A stretch of 64,000 nt of DNA, taken from contig NZ_CM001240.1 of NCBI RefSeq assembly GCF_000230835.1, positions 3,140,779 through 3,204,778 on the forward strand, in the 5' to 3' direction. How positions within the stretch are numbered: position 1 is the stretch's first letter; every line of letters begins with the position of its first letter. Source of the DNA: Clostridium sp. DL-VIII (GTDB lineage Bacteria > Bacillota > Clostridia > Clostridiales > Clostridiaceae). A program made the translations under genes and the position numbers. This document shows positions 1 to 7,861 of this stretch, piece by piece. The notes under the pieces were generated by a model that had not been told where the DNA came from, searched no databases, and saw only the letters and a list, made by a program, of their open reading frames with translations.

Positions 1-4
1 TATA

Positions 5-103
5 GGAATTGACGTTCCTTTTTTTATTTTACTTTAAAATTTGAATATTGACAATGGAATCATGATTCCGTATAATATTTACTATAAGCGGAGCTTAAGT
101 TCC
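5..103 (+). promoter_or_regulatory. Consensus promoter with three GGAA-N6-TTCC-type palindromes
   Basis: A textbook vegetative promoter is present: TTGACA at 48-53, a 17-base spacer, TATAAT at 71-76. The spacer holds a perfect 14-bp palindrome, GGAATCATGATTCC (56-69). Related sites lie upstream, GGAATTGACGTTCC (5-18), and just downstream of the likely start, GGAGCTTAAGTTCC (90-103). I infer a dimeric repressor, probably encoded just left of the window, that controls the following NTF2-like gene and reductase. Confidence 0.75.
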
Positions 104-139
104 GTTTTGGTAAATTAATATTAAAAGCCGGTGTTTGTT

Positions 140-594
140 ATGAATGAAGAAAATAAAAATATCAAAAGTCCAAGGGAAATATTTGAACTTGCCCAAACTA
201 TGTTTCTAAATAAGGACTTGAGCAGTTTTTCTAACTTATTTGCAAGTGATGGTATATTGGAATTGCCGTTTCATATTCAAAAATCAATGAGGTTAATTCA
301 GGGCGAGAGAATATCCGCTCTTATCTTGCGACTATGCCAGCTACACTTTTAAAGCCAATAGGATATAAATCCATGATAATACATGAGATAAGCAATCCTG
401 AAATTATTATAGCTGAGTATGACATGTATGGTGAAGTTACGGCTAATAGCAAGCCTTTTCAGAGAAGTTATCTTCAAGTTGTTGAGGTTCGTAATTGTGA
501 AATCATAACTTTACGCGACTACTGGAATCCTATTGATACTTTCGAAATGCTTGATCGTTTGCCTGAGCTTTGTACTATTCTTACACAAAATTAA
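140..594 (+). pseudogene. NTF2/SnoaL-like protein, frameshifted
   Basis: Two overlapping frames together read as one SnoaL/NTF2-like small alpha+beta protein. The first frame runs from ATG 140 (MNEENKN) to about base 300. The second frame then continues as GRENIRSYLATMPATLL and on to the stop at 594. The join needs one base restored near 298-306, so as given the gene is broken by an apparent single-base deletion. The C-terminal part (EYDMYGEV, QVVEVRNCEIITLRDYWNP) is typical of polyketide-cyclase-like or ketosteroid-isomerase-like folds. It lies 28 bases before a flavodoxin-type reductase and probably shares its promoter. A sequencing error cannot be excluded. Confidence 0.75.
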
Positions 595-622
595 AAGTGA
601 TTATTAGAAGGAGAGATGTAAA

Positions 623-1204
623 ATGTCAAAGGTTGTTATTTTCAACGGTAGTCCAAGAAAAAATGGGTATACCACAAAATTGTTAGAACAAGTAGCAAAA
701 GGAGCAAAATCTAAAGGTGCCGAAATAATTGAATTTGATTTAAATGATTCTGGAATTCGTGGTTGTCAAAGCTGCTTTTATTGCCGTACACATGATGGTT
801 GTGCGATTAAAGATTATTTACAGCCAATGTATAAGGCCATTACTGAGGCAGATGCTATTGTATTTGGTTCTCCAATCTATTATTATCAGATTACAGGTCA
901 AGCAAAAAATTGGCTAGATCGTACATTCCCAATGGTTGGAGATGATTTTGCACCGAGACATCCCGGCAAAAAGGTAATATCGGTATTTACTAAAGGTAGT
1001 CCAAATCCTGAAATGGGTGCAGAGAACATTAAAGTTATTAATAGTATGTTTGTAGCATATGGTTGGGAACTAGAAGATAGTATTGTTTGCTGTGGAACTA
1101 CGAATTTTCATTCAGAAAAGCTTGAGAGGTATGATTCTAATTTAGAGCAGTTTAAGGAACTATCTTTGAGAGCATTTAAGGATGGAGAAAATCTAGTTAG
1201 GTAA
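623..1204 (+). CDS. Flavodoxin-family NAD(P)H-dependent FMN reductase
   Basis: This 193-residue protein has the flavodoxin-like fold of NADPH-dependent FMN reductases and iron-sulfur flavoproteins. The N-terminal FNGSPRKNGYTTKLL is the FMN phosphate-binding loop. GCQSCFYCRTHDGC is the cysteine-bearing segment of this subgroup, and GSPIYYYQITGQAKNWLDR is the second flavin contact. The start ATG follows a strong AAGGAGAG site. It is closely related to the intact gene at 19572 (shared GIRGCQ-C-YCR and RHPGKK/RYPGKK) and more distantly to the broken copy at 33959. The substrate is unknown; quinones, nitro compounds or other electrophiles are plausible from the family. Confidence 0.85.
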   Translation: MSKVVIFNGSPRKNGYTTKLLEQVAKGAKSKGAEIIEFDLNDSGIRGCQSCFYCRTHDGCAIKDYLQPMYKAITEADAIVFGSPIYYYQITGQAKNWLDRTFPMVGDDFAPRHPGKKVISVFTKGSPNPEMGAENIKVINSMFVAYGWELEDSIVCCGTTNFHSEKLERYDSNLEQFKELSLRAFKDGENLVR

Positions 1205-1260
1205 ATTTCAAACACACAATATCATTATTAATCAATAAAAATAAATAACAGATTTTAAAG

Positions 1261-1293
1261 TCGCATTATTCAAAGGAATTTGCGATTTTTTTT
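1261..1293 (+). terminator. Rho-independent terminator after the reductase
   Basis: TCGCA and TGCGA arms, extended by pairing of ATTC with GAAT, are followed by a run of eight T. It is positioned to end the NTF2-like/reductase transcript. Confidence 0.6.
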
Positions 1294-1407
1294 ATTCTTT
1301 AGTCGCTTGCGATTTTGTTCACTCTTTTTCAAATTCAAGTTTTATATTTTGAATAAAAGCAAATAATAAATCAAGACCAAGTATAAAGGCTAAGAAAAAA
1401 GTTATAG

Positions 1408-1464
1408 TTGACAATTAGTCTAATTAGACTATAATATTTAAGAGAAGTTAGTCTAATTAGACTA
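1408..1464 (+). promoter_or_regulatory. Promoter with two perfect 16-bp palindromic operators
   Basis: TTGACA (1408-1413), a 16-base spacer and TATAAT (1430-1435) form the promoter. The palindrome TAGTCTAATTAGACTA occurs twice without mismatch: at 1416-1431, between and overlapping the -35 and -10 boxes, and at 1449-1464, just past the start site. Centre spacing is 33 bp, about three helical turns, so two dimers would bind the same DNA face. The PadR-type regulator encoded in the same transcription unit (2482) is the natural candidate; that assignment is inference. Confidence 0.8.
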
Positions 1465-1560
1465 GTGGTAAATATATTAAGAATAACTAATATATAAACA
1501 AAGTAAATACTTAACATTTATTAAGAATCAGAAGAATTTCTTAGTAAAGATAAAGAGAGG

Positions 1561-2418
1561 ATGAAAAAAATGATTAAATCGTTTTTAATGGTAGGACAAT
1601 CAAATATGGCTGGGCGCGGGTTTATTCATGAGGTGCCACCAATTTATAATGAGAGAATACAAATGCTTAGGAATGGTAGATGGCAGATGATGACGGAGCC
1701 CATTAATTATGACCGTCCTGTTTCAGGAATAAGTCTTGCTGGTTCATTTTCAGATGCATGGTGTCGTCAAAATGGAGAAGATACAATTGGTTTAATTCCT
1801 TGTGCTGAAGGTGGAAGTACACTAGATGAGTGGGCTGTAGATGAAGTGCTTTTTAGACATGCCATAACAGAAGCTAAATTTGCTATGCAAAGTAGTGAGC
1901 TCACAGGAATTTTATGGCACCAAGGAGAAAGTGATAGCCTTAATGGTAACTACAAAGTATATTATAAAAAATTACTTTTAATTATTGAGGCTTTTAGAAA
2001 AGAATTAAATGCTCCAGATATTCCAATTATCATTGGGGGATTAGGAGATTTTTTAGGCAAAGAAGGATTTGGAAAAAGTTGTACTGAATATAAATTAATT
2101 AATGAAGAGTTACAAAAATTTGCTTTTGAACAAGATAATTGTTACTTTGTCACAGCATCAGGTTTAACTTCTAATCCTGATGGTATTCATATTAATGCAA
2201 TTTCTCAAAGAAAATTTGGTTTACGGTATTTTAAAGCCTTTTCTAATAGGCAGCATGTATTGGAGCCATTAATTAATGAAAATGAGCTGCTAAATTTAGA
2301 TAATGCTAGAACACATACCAAAACAGAAAAGATATATATGAAAAGTATGGATTTTGCATTAGGAAAAATATCATATGAGGAATTTGTATCTCAAGTAATG
2401 CAAACTAACAATGATTAA
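1561..2418 (+). CDS. SASA/CE6-family carbohydrate acetylesterase
   Basis: This 285-residue protein shows the hallmarks of the sialate O-acetylesterase/CE6 branch of SGNH hydrolases. GQSNMAGRG near residue 12 carries the nucleophilic serine. CAEGGST supplies the oxyanion glycine, WHQGESD is the block III motif, and NPDGIHIN provides the Asp-His pair near residue 205. There is no signal peptide, so it should act in the cytoplasm on acetylated sugars after uptake. The start ATG follows AAAGAGAGG. A PadR regulator follows 63 bases downstream and two identical operators precede it, so it looks like a small autoregulated operon. Confidence 0.85.
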   Translation: MKKMIKSFLMVGQSNMAGRGFIHEVPPIYNERIQMLRNGRWQMMTEPINYDRPVSGISLAGSFSDAWCRQNGEDTIGLIPCAEGGSTLDEWAVDEVLFRHAITEAKFAMQSSELTGILWHQGESDSLNGNYKVYYKKLLLIIEAFRKELNAPDIPIIIGGLGDFLGKEGFGKSCTEYKLINEELQKFAFEQDNCYFVTASGLTSNPDGIHINAISQRKFGLRYFKAFSNRQHVLEPLINENELLNLDNARTHTKTEKIYMKSMDFALGKISYEEFVSQVMQTNND

Positions 2419-2481
2419 ACCCTATAATTATGAAATAACCGTTAATATAATTTCGATGAAGAGCATAAAGGAGATGTTTTT

Positions 2482-3003
2482 TTGATACCATTACTAATTT
2501 TAGGGCTGTTAAAACAAAATCCAGGTTCTTACGGATATGAATTATTAGCCTTAATGGAAGAGAGGCACTATAAATATATAGTAAGTTTCACTAAAGGTTC
2601 ATTCTACTACAATCTTCAACAATTAGAAGAAAAACAATATATTAAAAAAATTAACCAATCAGATACTACTAGAGAAACGAATAATTATATCATCACTGAA
2701 CTAGGAGAGAAGGAATTTGAAAAATTAATGTATAAATATGGTTCTAAGACTGATTATATAAATCTATCCTTTTATGCAGCAATGTTATTTGCTAATGAAT
2801 ATAAAAGTGAGGATTTAATAAAACTAGTAGAAATACAAATTGAACAAACTAAAAAGAAAATTTCTTTATTAGAACAATCGCTTGAGCATGATGACACTCT
2901 TCATACTTATTTTAGGAAAATGATGGAAAATTCGCATTCTCATCATTTAGTAAATGTAGAGTGGTTTGAAGGACTGTTAAAAGATATAAGAAATGGAAAT
3001 TGA
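2482..3003 (+). CDS. PadR-family transcriptional regulator
   Basis: This 173-residue protein starts at TTG 2482 behind AAAGGAGATG. The N-terminal winged helix is recognisable from LILGLLKQNPGSYGYELLALMEE and the wing region SFYYNLQQLEEKQYI. The C-terminal helical segment (VEIQIEQTKKKISLLEQSLEH) is the usual PadR dimerisation helix. It is co-directional with the acetylesterase and lies in the same transcript, whose promoter carries two TAGTCTAATTAGACTA palindromes, so autoregulation is likely. The effector is unknown. Confidence 0.85.
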   Translation: MIPLLILGLLKQNPGSYGYELLALMEERHYKYIVSFTKGSFYYNLQQLEEKQYIKKINQSDTTRETNNYIITELGEKEFEKLMYKYGSKTDYINLSFYAAMLFANEYKSEDLIKLVEIQIEQTKKKISLLEQSLEHDDTLHTYFRKMMENSHSHHLVNVEWFEGLLKDIRNGN

Positions 3004-3006
3004 TTT

Positions 3007-3053
3007 AAAGTTCTTGAAAATGCCGATTTTTCGGCGTTTACAAGGACTTTTTT
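3007..3053 (+). terminator. Terminator of the esterase-padR operon
   Basis: AAAGTTCTTG pairs with CAAGGACTTT around an inner GCCGA/TCGGC hairpin and runs into a T tract. It lies directly after the padR stop. Confidence 0.75.
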
Positions 3054-3110
3054 GATATCTAGGAAATTTTTTAATAATTGTATTATATATAAACAAGGGA
3101 TGTGAAAGCA

Positions 3111-3269
3111 TTGACACAAAATAACAGCAATAAAAACAACAAAAAATATATAATAATTGGCCTGACAATAGGTGCTGGATTAGGTGTAGTCTTTAATAAA
3201 GTTGGTATAGGCATAGCAGTAGGTGCTTTTTTGGGAGCATTCATTGGTATTGTAGTAGGAAAAAAGTAA
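3111..3269 (+). CDS. Small glycine-zipper membrane protein
   Basis: This 52-residue ORF begins with TTG 3111 about 10 bases after AAGGGATGTGA. Its first 12 residues are polar and Asn/Lys-rich. They are followed by two hydrophobic helices rich in evenly spaced glycine (GLTIGAGLGVVF and GIGIAVGAFLGAFIGIV) and a GKK end. This is the pattern of glycine-zipper membrane peptides. A hydrophobic reading frame on the opposite strand over the same bases is less convincing because it lacks a ribosome site. Function unknown. Confidence 0.6.
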   Translation: MTQNNSNKNNKKYIIIGLTIGAGLGVVFNKVGIGIAVGAFLGAFIGIVVGKK

Positions 3270-3425
3270 TGGATAATTTGTAGATTTGACTCAGTAAATA
3301 AAAAATATGTTCTTTGAAAACAAAATAGTGTGATATTTACAAATGTGCTATAATTAACCAAAGGATAAATTGTACTTTGTAAAGCAACATAATAAATACT
3401 TTATGTGATACTTGGGAGGTTTGGT

Positions 3426-4067
3426 ATGAGTTTTAATATTGAAATTCTTAATTTCCTGAAATATGTTATTATAACAATATTTTGGATTATAGTAATTGAT
3501 GCATTAATTATGTCTGTTCCGATACTACAGTTAAAAAAGAGGAGGGAAATTCCACTAAAGTTCAGCATTAATATGAAAAATAGGATTGATTTTCAACATG
3601 GAAATAAATGTGCTGCTTTTGCCACTGCATATGTTTTAAGACATTTTAACATTAATTCTGATGGCAATACATTGTATCAACATTTTCCCTGTAAAGTTCC
3701 AGGTGGTGTCACACCACTTGGAATTCGAATTGTTTTAAGAAAGCATAATTTAAAAACTAAATATAAAAAAGGTAGTATATATAATTTAAAAGAAGATTTA
3801 AATAATGGAGCGCCAGTAATTGTATTTATTCATCCAAGTCCTAATTCAAAAGGAAGTCATTTTGTTCCTGTAACAGGATATGATGAAGATGGATTTTATA
3901 TGGCAGAATCTATTGAAAAATTAAGTAATATTACCAATGAAAAAGGGATATGTAACCGTAAAGTAAATTATAAGGATTTTAAAATAATGTGGAATATAAA
4001 GAATATATATATGCCACTATACAGTAACACTTATATTGTAGTTAGTCCTAAAAAAGATAAAAGTTAA
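3426..4067 (+). CDS. Membrane-anchored C39-like cysteine peptidase domain protein
   Basis: The protein has 213 residues from ATG 3426, placed 6 bases after GGGAGG; an in-frame GTG at 3405 overlaps that region and is less likely. One transmembrane helix (about residues 8-30) is followed by a papain-like C39 fold. HGNKCAAFATAYVLRHF has the catalytic Cys region, PGGVTPLGIRIVLRKH follows, and GSHFVPVTGYDEDGFYMAES has the catalytic His plus a downstream Asp. It lacks the ABC transporter parts of bacteriocin-processing C39 proteins, so it resembles stand-alone C39-like proteins. Substrate unknown. Confidence 0.75.
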   Translation: MSFNIEILNFLKYVIITIFWIIVIDALIMSVPILQLKKRREIPLKFSINMKNRIDFQHGNKCAAFATAYVLRHFNINSDGNTLYQHFPCKVPGGVTPLGIRIVLRKHNLKTKYKKGSIYNLKEDLNNGAPVIVFIHPSPNSKGSHFVPVTGYDEDGFYMAESIEKLSNITNEKGICNRKVNYKDFKIMWNIKNIYMPLYSNTYIVVSPKKDKS

Positions 4068-4164
4068 GTATATGTTACTAATAATCGAGTGATAACCGAT
4101 AAATTCAAAATTTGTAGAGTTGCTTTACATGTTATTATATCTGAAAATTTAATAATAAGTTAGG

Positions 4165-4208
4165 ATATCGCAGTATTTTATAATGAGAATAGATTTGCGG
4201 TATTTTTT
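4165..4208 (+). terminator. Terminator after the C39-like gene
   Basis: ATATCGCA (4165-4172) pairs with TGCGGTAT (4196-4203) and is followed by six T. The rest of the 315-base gap to 4383 holds a short TATATCA/TGATATA hairpin near 4255-4276 and no recognisable gene. Confidence 0.55.
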
Positions 4209-4382
4209 ATGCTCAAAATACTACGAAATACTAAAAAAGGGTACATTAAAAGTTATATCACTTGTTACTGATATAGCAAACCCTATCATGAATAAGTAAA
4301 GTTTTTATATAATAATTAAAAGTGGATAGCCCTCACCATATAAGCTCTTGACGGGAATGTTGGGGCGTACCAGTTTATAAAC

Positions 4383-4958
4383 TTATAGAAAAATTAAATC
4401 TAAAAATGAATTAATTAAACCAGTTGGATCATCTAATCCTTTCTCAGGTTCTAAATGTCCAGTAGAATTAAGCTCAACCAGACCGTAAATAAATGCAGAT
4501 GCCATTGCTGTCAATTGTTTCGGAGATTTACTGATAGTGCATTTTTGCTTATAAGCTTTTTCTAAAGATTTATAGATGAGTCCAAATACTTCAACGGCTG
4601 AAATGTGTAGGTTAGGATATTGATCTTTGGGCCATTGTTTGCGGAACATTAATTCACAATGCTCTTGATTATTTATCCCGTAATCATAAAAAGTATATAA
4701 AACTTCATAAACAAGCTTTCTAGGATTGTTTATTTCTTCAATTGATTTGCAAAGGCGATTTTTTAGCGTTTCAAAGTTTTCAGTCACAATGGCTGCAAGT
4801 AAATCGTCTTTATTTTTAAAATATACATAAACCGCACTTCTAGATAAATTCATTTCTTTTCCAAGATCACGCATACTGACTGAATCAACACCATTAACAT
4901 CAATCATTTGTCTTGTAACATCAATTAGCTTTTGTTTTGTATCATTAATGCTTTTCAT
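4383..4958 (-). CDS. TetR/AcrR-family repressor
   Basis: The protein has 191 residues from ATG 4958, 6 bases after GGAGG; a TTG at 4970 overlaps the ribosome site. The N-terminal helix-turn-helix is clear: TRQMIDVNGVDSVSMRDLGKEM, then LSRSAVYVYFKNKDDLL. The C-terminal ligand-binding region contains MASAFIYGLVELNSTG, close to the WHG-type C-domain of small TetR regulators. It is transcribed away from a short-chain dehydrogenase, with two TTGAC-centred operators in the shared promoter (5002-5052), so it most likely represses both itself and the dehydrogenase. Confidence 0.88.
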   Translation of the reverse strand: MKSINDTKQKLIDVTRQMIDVNGVDSVSMRDLGKEMNLSRSAVYVYFKNKDDLLAAIVTENFETLKNRLCKSIEEINNPRKLVYEVLYTFYDYGINNQEHCELMFRKQWPKDQYPNLHISAVEVFGLIYKSLEKAYKQKCTISKSPKQLTAMASAFIYGLVELNSTGHLEPEKGLDDPTGLINSFLDLIFL

Positions 4959-5001
4959 AGTATCCTCCAAATATATTTATAATTAATTTTACAACATCAT
5001 G

Positions 5002-5052
5002 TTGACACTGTCAATGTTCTAGATTATAATGAATTTAAGTTGACGGTGTCAA
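5002..5052. promoter_or_regulatory. Symmetric overlapping promoters with two operators
   Basis: Rightward promoter: TTGACA 5002-5007, 17-base spacer, TATAAT 5025-5030. Leftward promoter on the minus strand: TTGACA at 5052-5047, 18-base spacer, TATAAT at 5028-5023. They share the self-complementary -10 ATTATAAT (5023-5030), so polymerase can use only one at a time. Each -35 lies inside a 13-bp palindrome: TTGACACTGTCAA (5002-5014) and TTGACGGTGTCAA (5040-5052). Each operator therefore covers the -35 of one promoter and the start-site region of the other. Confidence 0.85.
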
Positions 5053-5095
5053 TAACAAAATATACTAATCCCACTTTTAGAGAAGGAGTGTAATT

Positions 5096-6070
5096 ATGTT
5101 AACTGAAATGAATTTAAATAAAAAAACCATTATTATAACTGGGGGGAACTCAGGATTAGGTTATGCATGTGCTAAATACATTGCTAAAGCCAATAAAAAT
5201 AATAATGTTATACTAGCTTGCCGTAATGCAGCTAAAGCAAAGGAAGCAGTAAATTCACTAATTAAGGAAACGAATAATAACAATATAACTTCTTTGGAAC
5301 TTGACCTTGCATCTTTAGAATCTGTAAGAAATTTTGTAAGCAAATTTTCAAATTCAGATTATCCACCACTATATGCGCTAGTTTGCAATGCGGGATTAAT
5401 CATGGTTGATAAAACTCATTATACTAAGGATGGCTTTGAAAGTACCTTTGGAACTAATCATCTTGGACATTTTCTATTAGCTAATATGCTATCAGAAAAA
5501 ATTATCAATTCAGGTAGAATAGTTTTTGTTAGTAGCGCAACTCATGACCCATTACGAAAAACAGGGATAGCTGAGCCTGTATATGAGAATGGCAGATTAT
5601 TAGCTTATCCTAAAGAAACCAGTGAAAATAAAAATATGATGTTAATCGGTCAACGTCGATACACTACTTCAAAATTATGTAATATATACTGCACTTATGA
5701 GTTAGCTGAAAGAATAAAAAAGCAAACTAATAAGAATATTACAGTAAATGCTTTTGATCCTGGACAGATGCCAGGTACAGGGTTTTCTCGAACTTTTCCT
5801 CCTTTAATGAAATTTGTTTGTGACTATATTCTCCCTGTTACTACTTTATTTCGACCAAATGCTAATACTGCTGACAAATCAGGTAAAGCATTAGCATCTT
5901 TAGTGATTAATCCTGAATTAAACGAAGTTACAGGTAAATATTTTCAAGGTACAAAGGAAATAAAATCTTCGGAGCTTTCCTATAACAAAGAAAATAGGAA
6001 GGATTTATGGAGGACAAGTGTTGAATTAACAAAACTAAACAAAACTGAAACAATCTTAAACTTAGACTAA
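5096..6070 (+). CDS. Short-chain dehydrogenase/reductase (SDR)
   Basis: This 324-residue protein starts at ATG 5096 after GAAGGAGTG. It has a classical SDR layout: the nucleotide-binding TGGNSGLG at about residue 16, CNAG after the fourth strand, the active-site Ser in FVSSATH, and a YTTSK catalytic Tyr/Lys pair. The length and the FGTNHLGHF segment resemble the protochlorophyllide-reductase/retinol-dehydrogenase-like SDR subgroup. NADP(H) preference is plausible but not provable here. It is divergent from, and presumably repressed by, the TetR protein at 4383. The substrate is unknown. Confidence 0.85.
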   Translation: MLTEMNLNKKTIIITGGNSGLGYACAKYIAKANKNNNVILACRNAAKAKEAVNSLIKETNNNNITSLELDLASLESVRNFVSKFSNSDYPPLYALVCNAGLIMVDKTHYTKDGFESTFGTNHLGHFLLANMLSEKIINSGRIVFVSSATHDPLRKTGIAEPVYENGRLLAYPKETSENKNMMLIGQRRYTTSKLCNIYCTYELAERIKKQTNKNITVNAFDPGQMPGTGFSRTFPPLMKFVCDYILPVTTLFRPNANTADKSGKALASLVINPELNEVTGKYFQGTKEIKSSELSYNKENRKDLWRTSVELTKLNKTETILNLD

Positions 6071-6089
6071 GAATAATTAATTAAGATAC

Positions 6090-6123
6090 AATTCAACCAC
6101 TACATTCTTGTAGTGGTTGAATT
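6090..6123. terminator. Bidirectional terminator
   Basis: A perfect 15-bp stem (AATTCAACCACTACA and its complement) around a TTCT loop lies between the convergent SDR gene and the secreted esterase. A/T flanks on both sides let it serve both strands. Confidence 0.8.
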
Positions 6124-6136
6124 AAGCATTTTATAA

Positions 6137-7543
6137 TTACGATGGTAATTGAATTAAAGTTCCATCAGCTTTTCTACTGAATTTGTTTAAATAGTTCCAT
6201 GACATTTCAGCATAATATGGATTTGGATTACTGTGCCACATTTCATTAACTGTACACATCATCATATAATCTGTCTTTTGTAAATTATCATTACTATACC
6301 ATTCACCAGTATTAATTTTATAACCGTACTTTTCAAGAGTTTGGCTATTTTTAAGAGGAGAGCCGAATGTATAATTAGCATCAAAAGTTGTTAAAGATAT
6401 ATTATTCATTTTCTTAAGTGTGTTGAAAAAAGACTCGTATTCAGTACGTAGTTGAGGTTTGGAATTACTATCTGCCTTTAAGAAATTAACACCATCATCT
6501 GTTCCAACTCCAAATGTTATCGGAAGACGTGTCAAATTTTGTGACACTCTTTTTTGAATGCTTGAAACAGTATCAGCGTTTAATGAAGGCCCACCTGCAA
6601 CTACATCTATTCCCGAAAAAATTTCAGGATGTAATAGGCCCATATCAGCAGTCATTGTTGCACCAAGTGATATTCCTGACATATATATTTTTTGAGTATC
6701 GATTGAATAATGTTTTTCTACAGCATTAATTAATTTAAGTAGAAATTCTTCATCATTATAAGAAGTTGATTTAGAATTTGGTTCACTCCAAAATCCAGGT
6801 GTAGTTGAAGCTGGAATAACAGTTATAAAATTTGCCTTTGCTCCCACATATGGAAAACCTAAGCCTTCAGCTTGTTCTATATTGTTACCTGCAGCGTGTA
6901 ACACCATAACCATAGGTACCTTTGAATTTTGATGATCTTGTACATATTTAGGAATATATTCGTTCCAGTCATGAAGAACATTATTATTATCACCTAGCGC
7001 TTCGTCTCTATGTTCAATAACAATAAGTTGATTTTCCATAATATTTTTCCAAGCTTCCTGTAGTGCGGCATATACTTCTTTATTGGTTGAAGGCTGAGGT
7101 AATTCACTAGGGTTAGAAATACCAATTAAATTTTCATTATAGGATTTTGCAGCTAAGGCATTATCAGTAAAGGTATTATTCATTGATTCATATCTTGCTC
7201 TTCTTACAGGATTTTTCATGCCCATAATTTGGTTGTTTAACAAGTAGGCTGTAGTATCGGATGTGTATTCGCACCCATCAAAGCACATATAAAAATTTGC
7301 TTTAGTTATTTTACTGTCTTTCATTGTAACCTGCAGCCTGTAAGAAATAAGATCATTATCTGAATCGGTAACTCCTAAATAAGTGGCATCTTTTAAAGAT
7401 GATGGCTTTTCTTGTGAGGTTTCCAGATTAATTGAAGTAGTTTGTTCCGCTGCAAACACATTGCTTGGTGTGATAAAGAACATAGAAATAGCAGTTACAC
7501 ATGCTAAGATCATATTAAATGACTTAATAACTTTTCTTTTCAT
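6137..7543 (-). CDS. Secreted alpha/beta-hydrolase of the PHB-depolymerase/esterase type
   Basis: The protein has 468 residues from ATG 7543, behind GGGGGATTTG; a TTG 21 bases upstream reads through the ribosome site. A Sec signal peptide is evident (MKRKVIKSFNMILACVTAIS, then cleavage near VFAAEQ). An N-terminal domain of about 150 residues precedes an alpha/beta-hydrolase of the esterase-PHB-depolymerase type. Key features are VPMVMVLHAAGNN (oxyanion region), GISLGAT (nucleophile elbow), GVGTDDGVNF (acidic residue region) and MWHSNPNP (probable catalytic His). It should be exported and act on ester polymers or acylated polysaccharides. The exact substrate is unknown. Confidence 0.8.
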   Translation of the reverse strand: MKRKVIKSFNMILACVTAISMFFITPSNVFAAEQTTSINLETSQEKPSSLKDATYLGVTDSDNDLISYRLQVTMKDSKITKANFYMCFDGCEYTSDTTAYLLNNQIMGMKNPVRRARYESMNNTFTDNALAAKSYNENLIGISNPSELPQPSTNKEVYAALQEAWKNIMENQLIVIEHRDEALGDNNNVLHDWNEYIPKYVQDHQNSKVPMVMVLHAAGNNIEQAEGLGFPYVGAKANFITVIPASTTPGFWSEPNSKSTSYNDEEFLLKLINAVEKHYSIDTQKIYMSGISLGATMTADMGLLHPEIFSGIDVVAGGPSLNADTVSSIQKRVSQNLTRLPITFGVGTDDGVNFLKADSNSKPQLRTEYESFFNTLKKMNNISLTTFDANYTFGSPLKNSQTLEKYGYKINTGEWYSNDNLQKTDYMMMCTVNEMWHSNPNPYYAEMSWNYLNKFSRKADGTLIQLPS

Positions 7544-7861
7544 AAAAACAAATCCCCCTATCAATATTGTTTGGTGTTTTTAAAGTTCTGAAAATATATT
7601 TTCATCAGGCTATATGTACATACTAATCCTAATAAAGTTTCCAATAAATATAATACTTTCCAAAAGTACACTTTTAATATCCAAATGTCAGTTACAATGA
7701 TTAAAAGTTTAGCTAATAATAATGCAGTTTGAAAATCTAACATATTGTATTAATAAAATATGTTATAATTAACGCATTATAGTAAATTATTACAAAAGCG
7801 GTGGAGACGATGGATGTATTAGAAGATAGACAATAAATTTAAATATTGGAGGAATTTTTGA

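Noticed and set aside
3083..3361. Hydrophobic proline-rich minus-strand frame opposite the small glycine-zipper ORF
   Set aside because: It is the complement of the plus-strand ORF (3111-3269), lacks a ribosome site and has unnatural composition (IPMNAPKKAPTAMPIPT).
7564..7743. 60-residue hydrophobic reading frame on the minus strand upstream of the secreted esterase
   Set aside because: No ribosome site before its ATG and it occupies the probable promoter region of the esterase; hydrophobicity is explained by AT-rich sequence.
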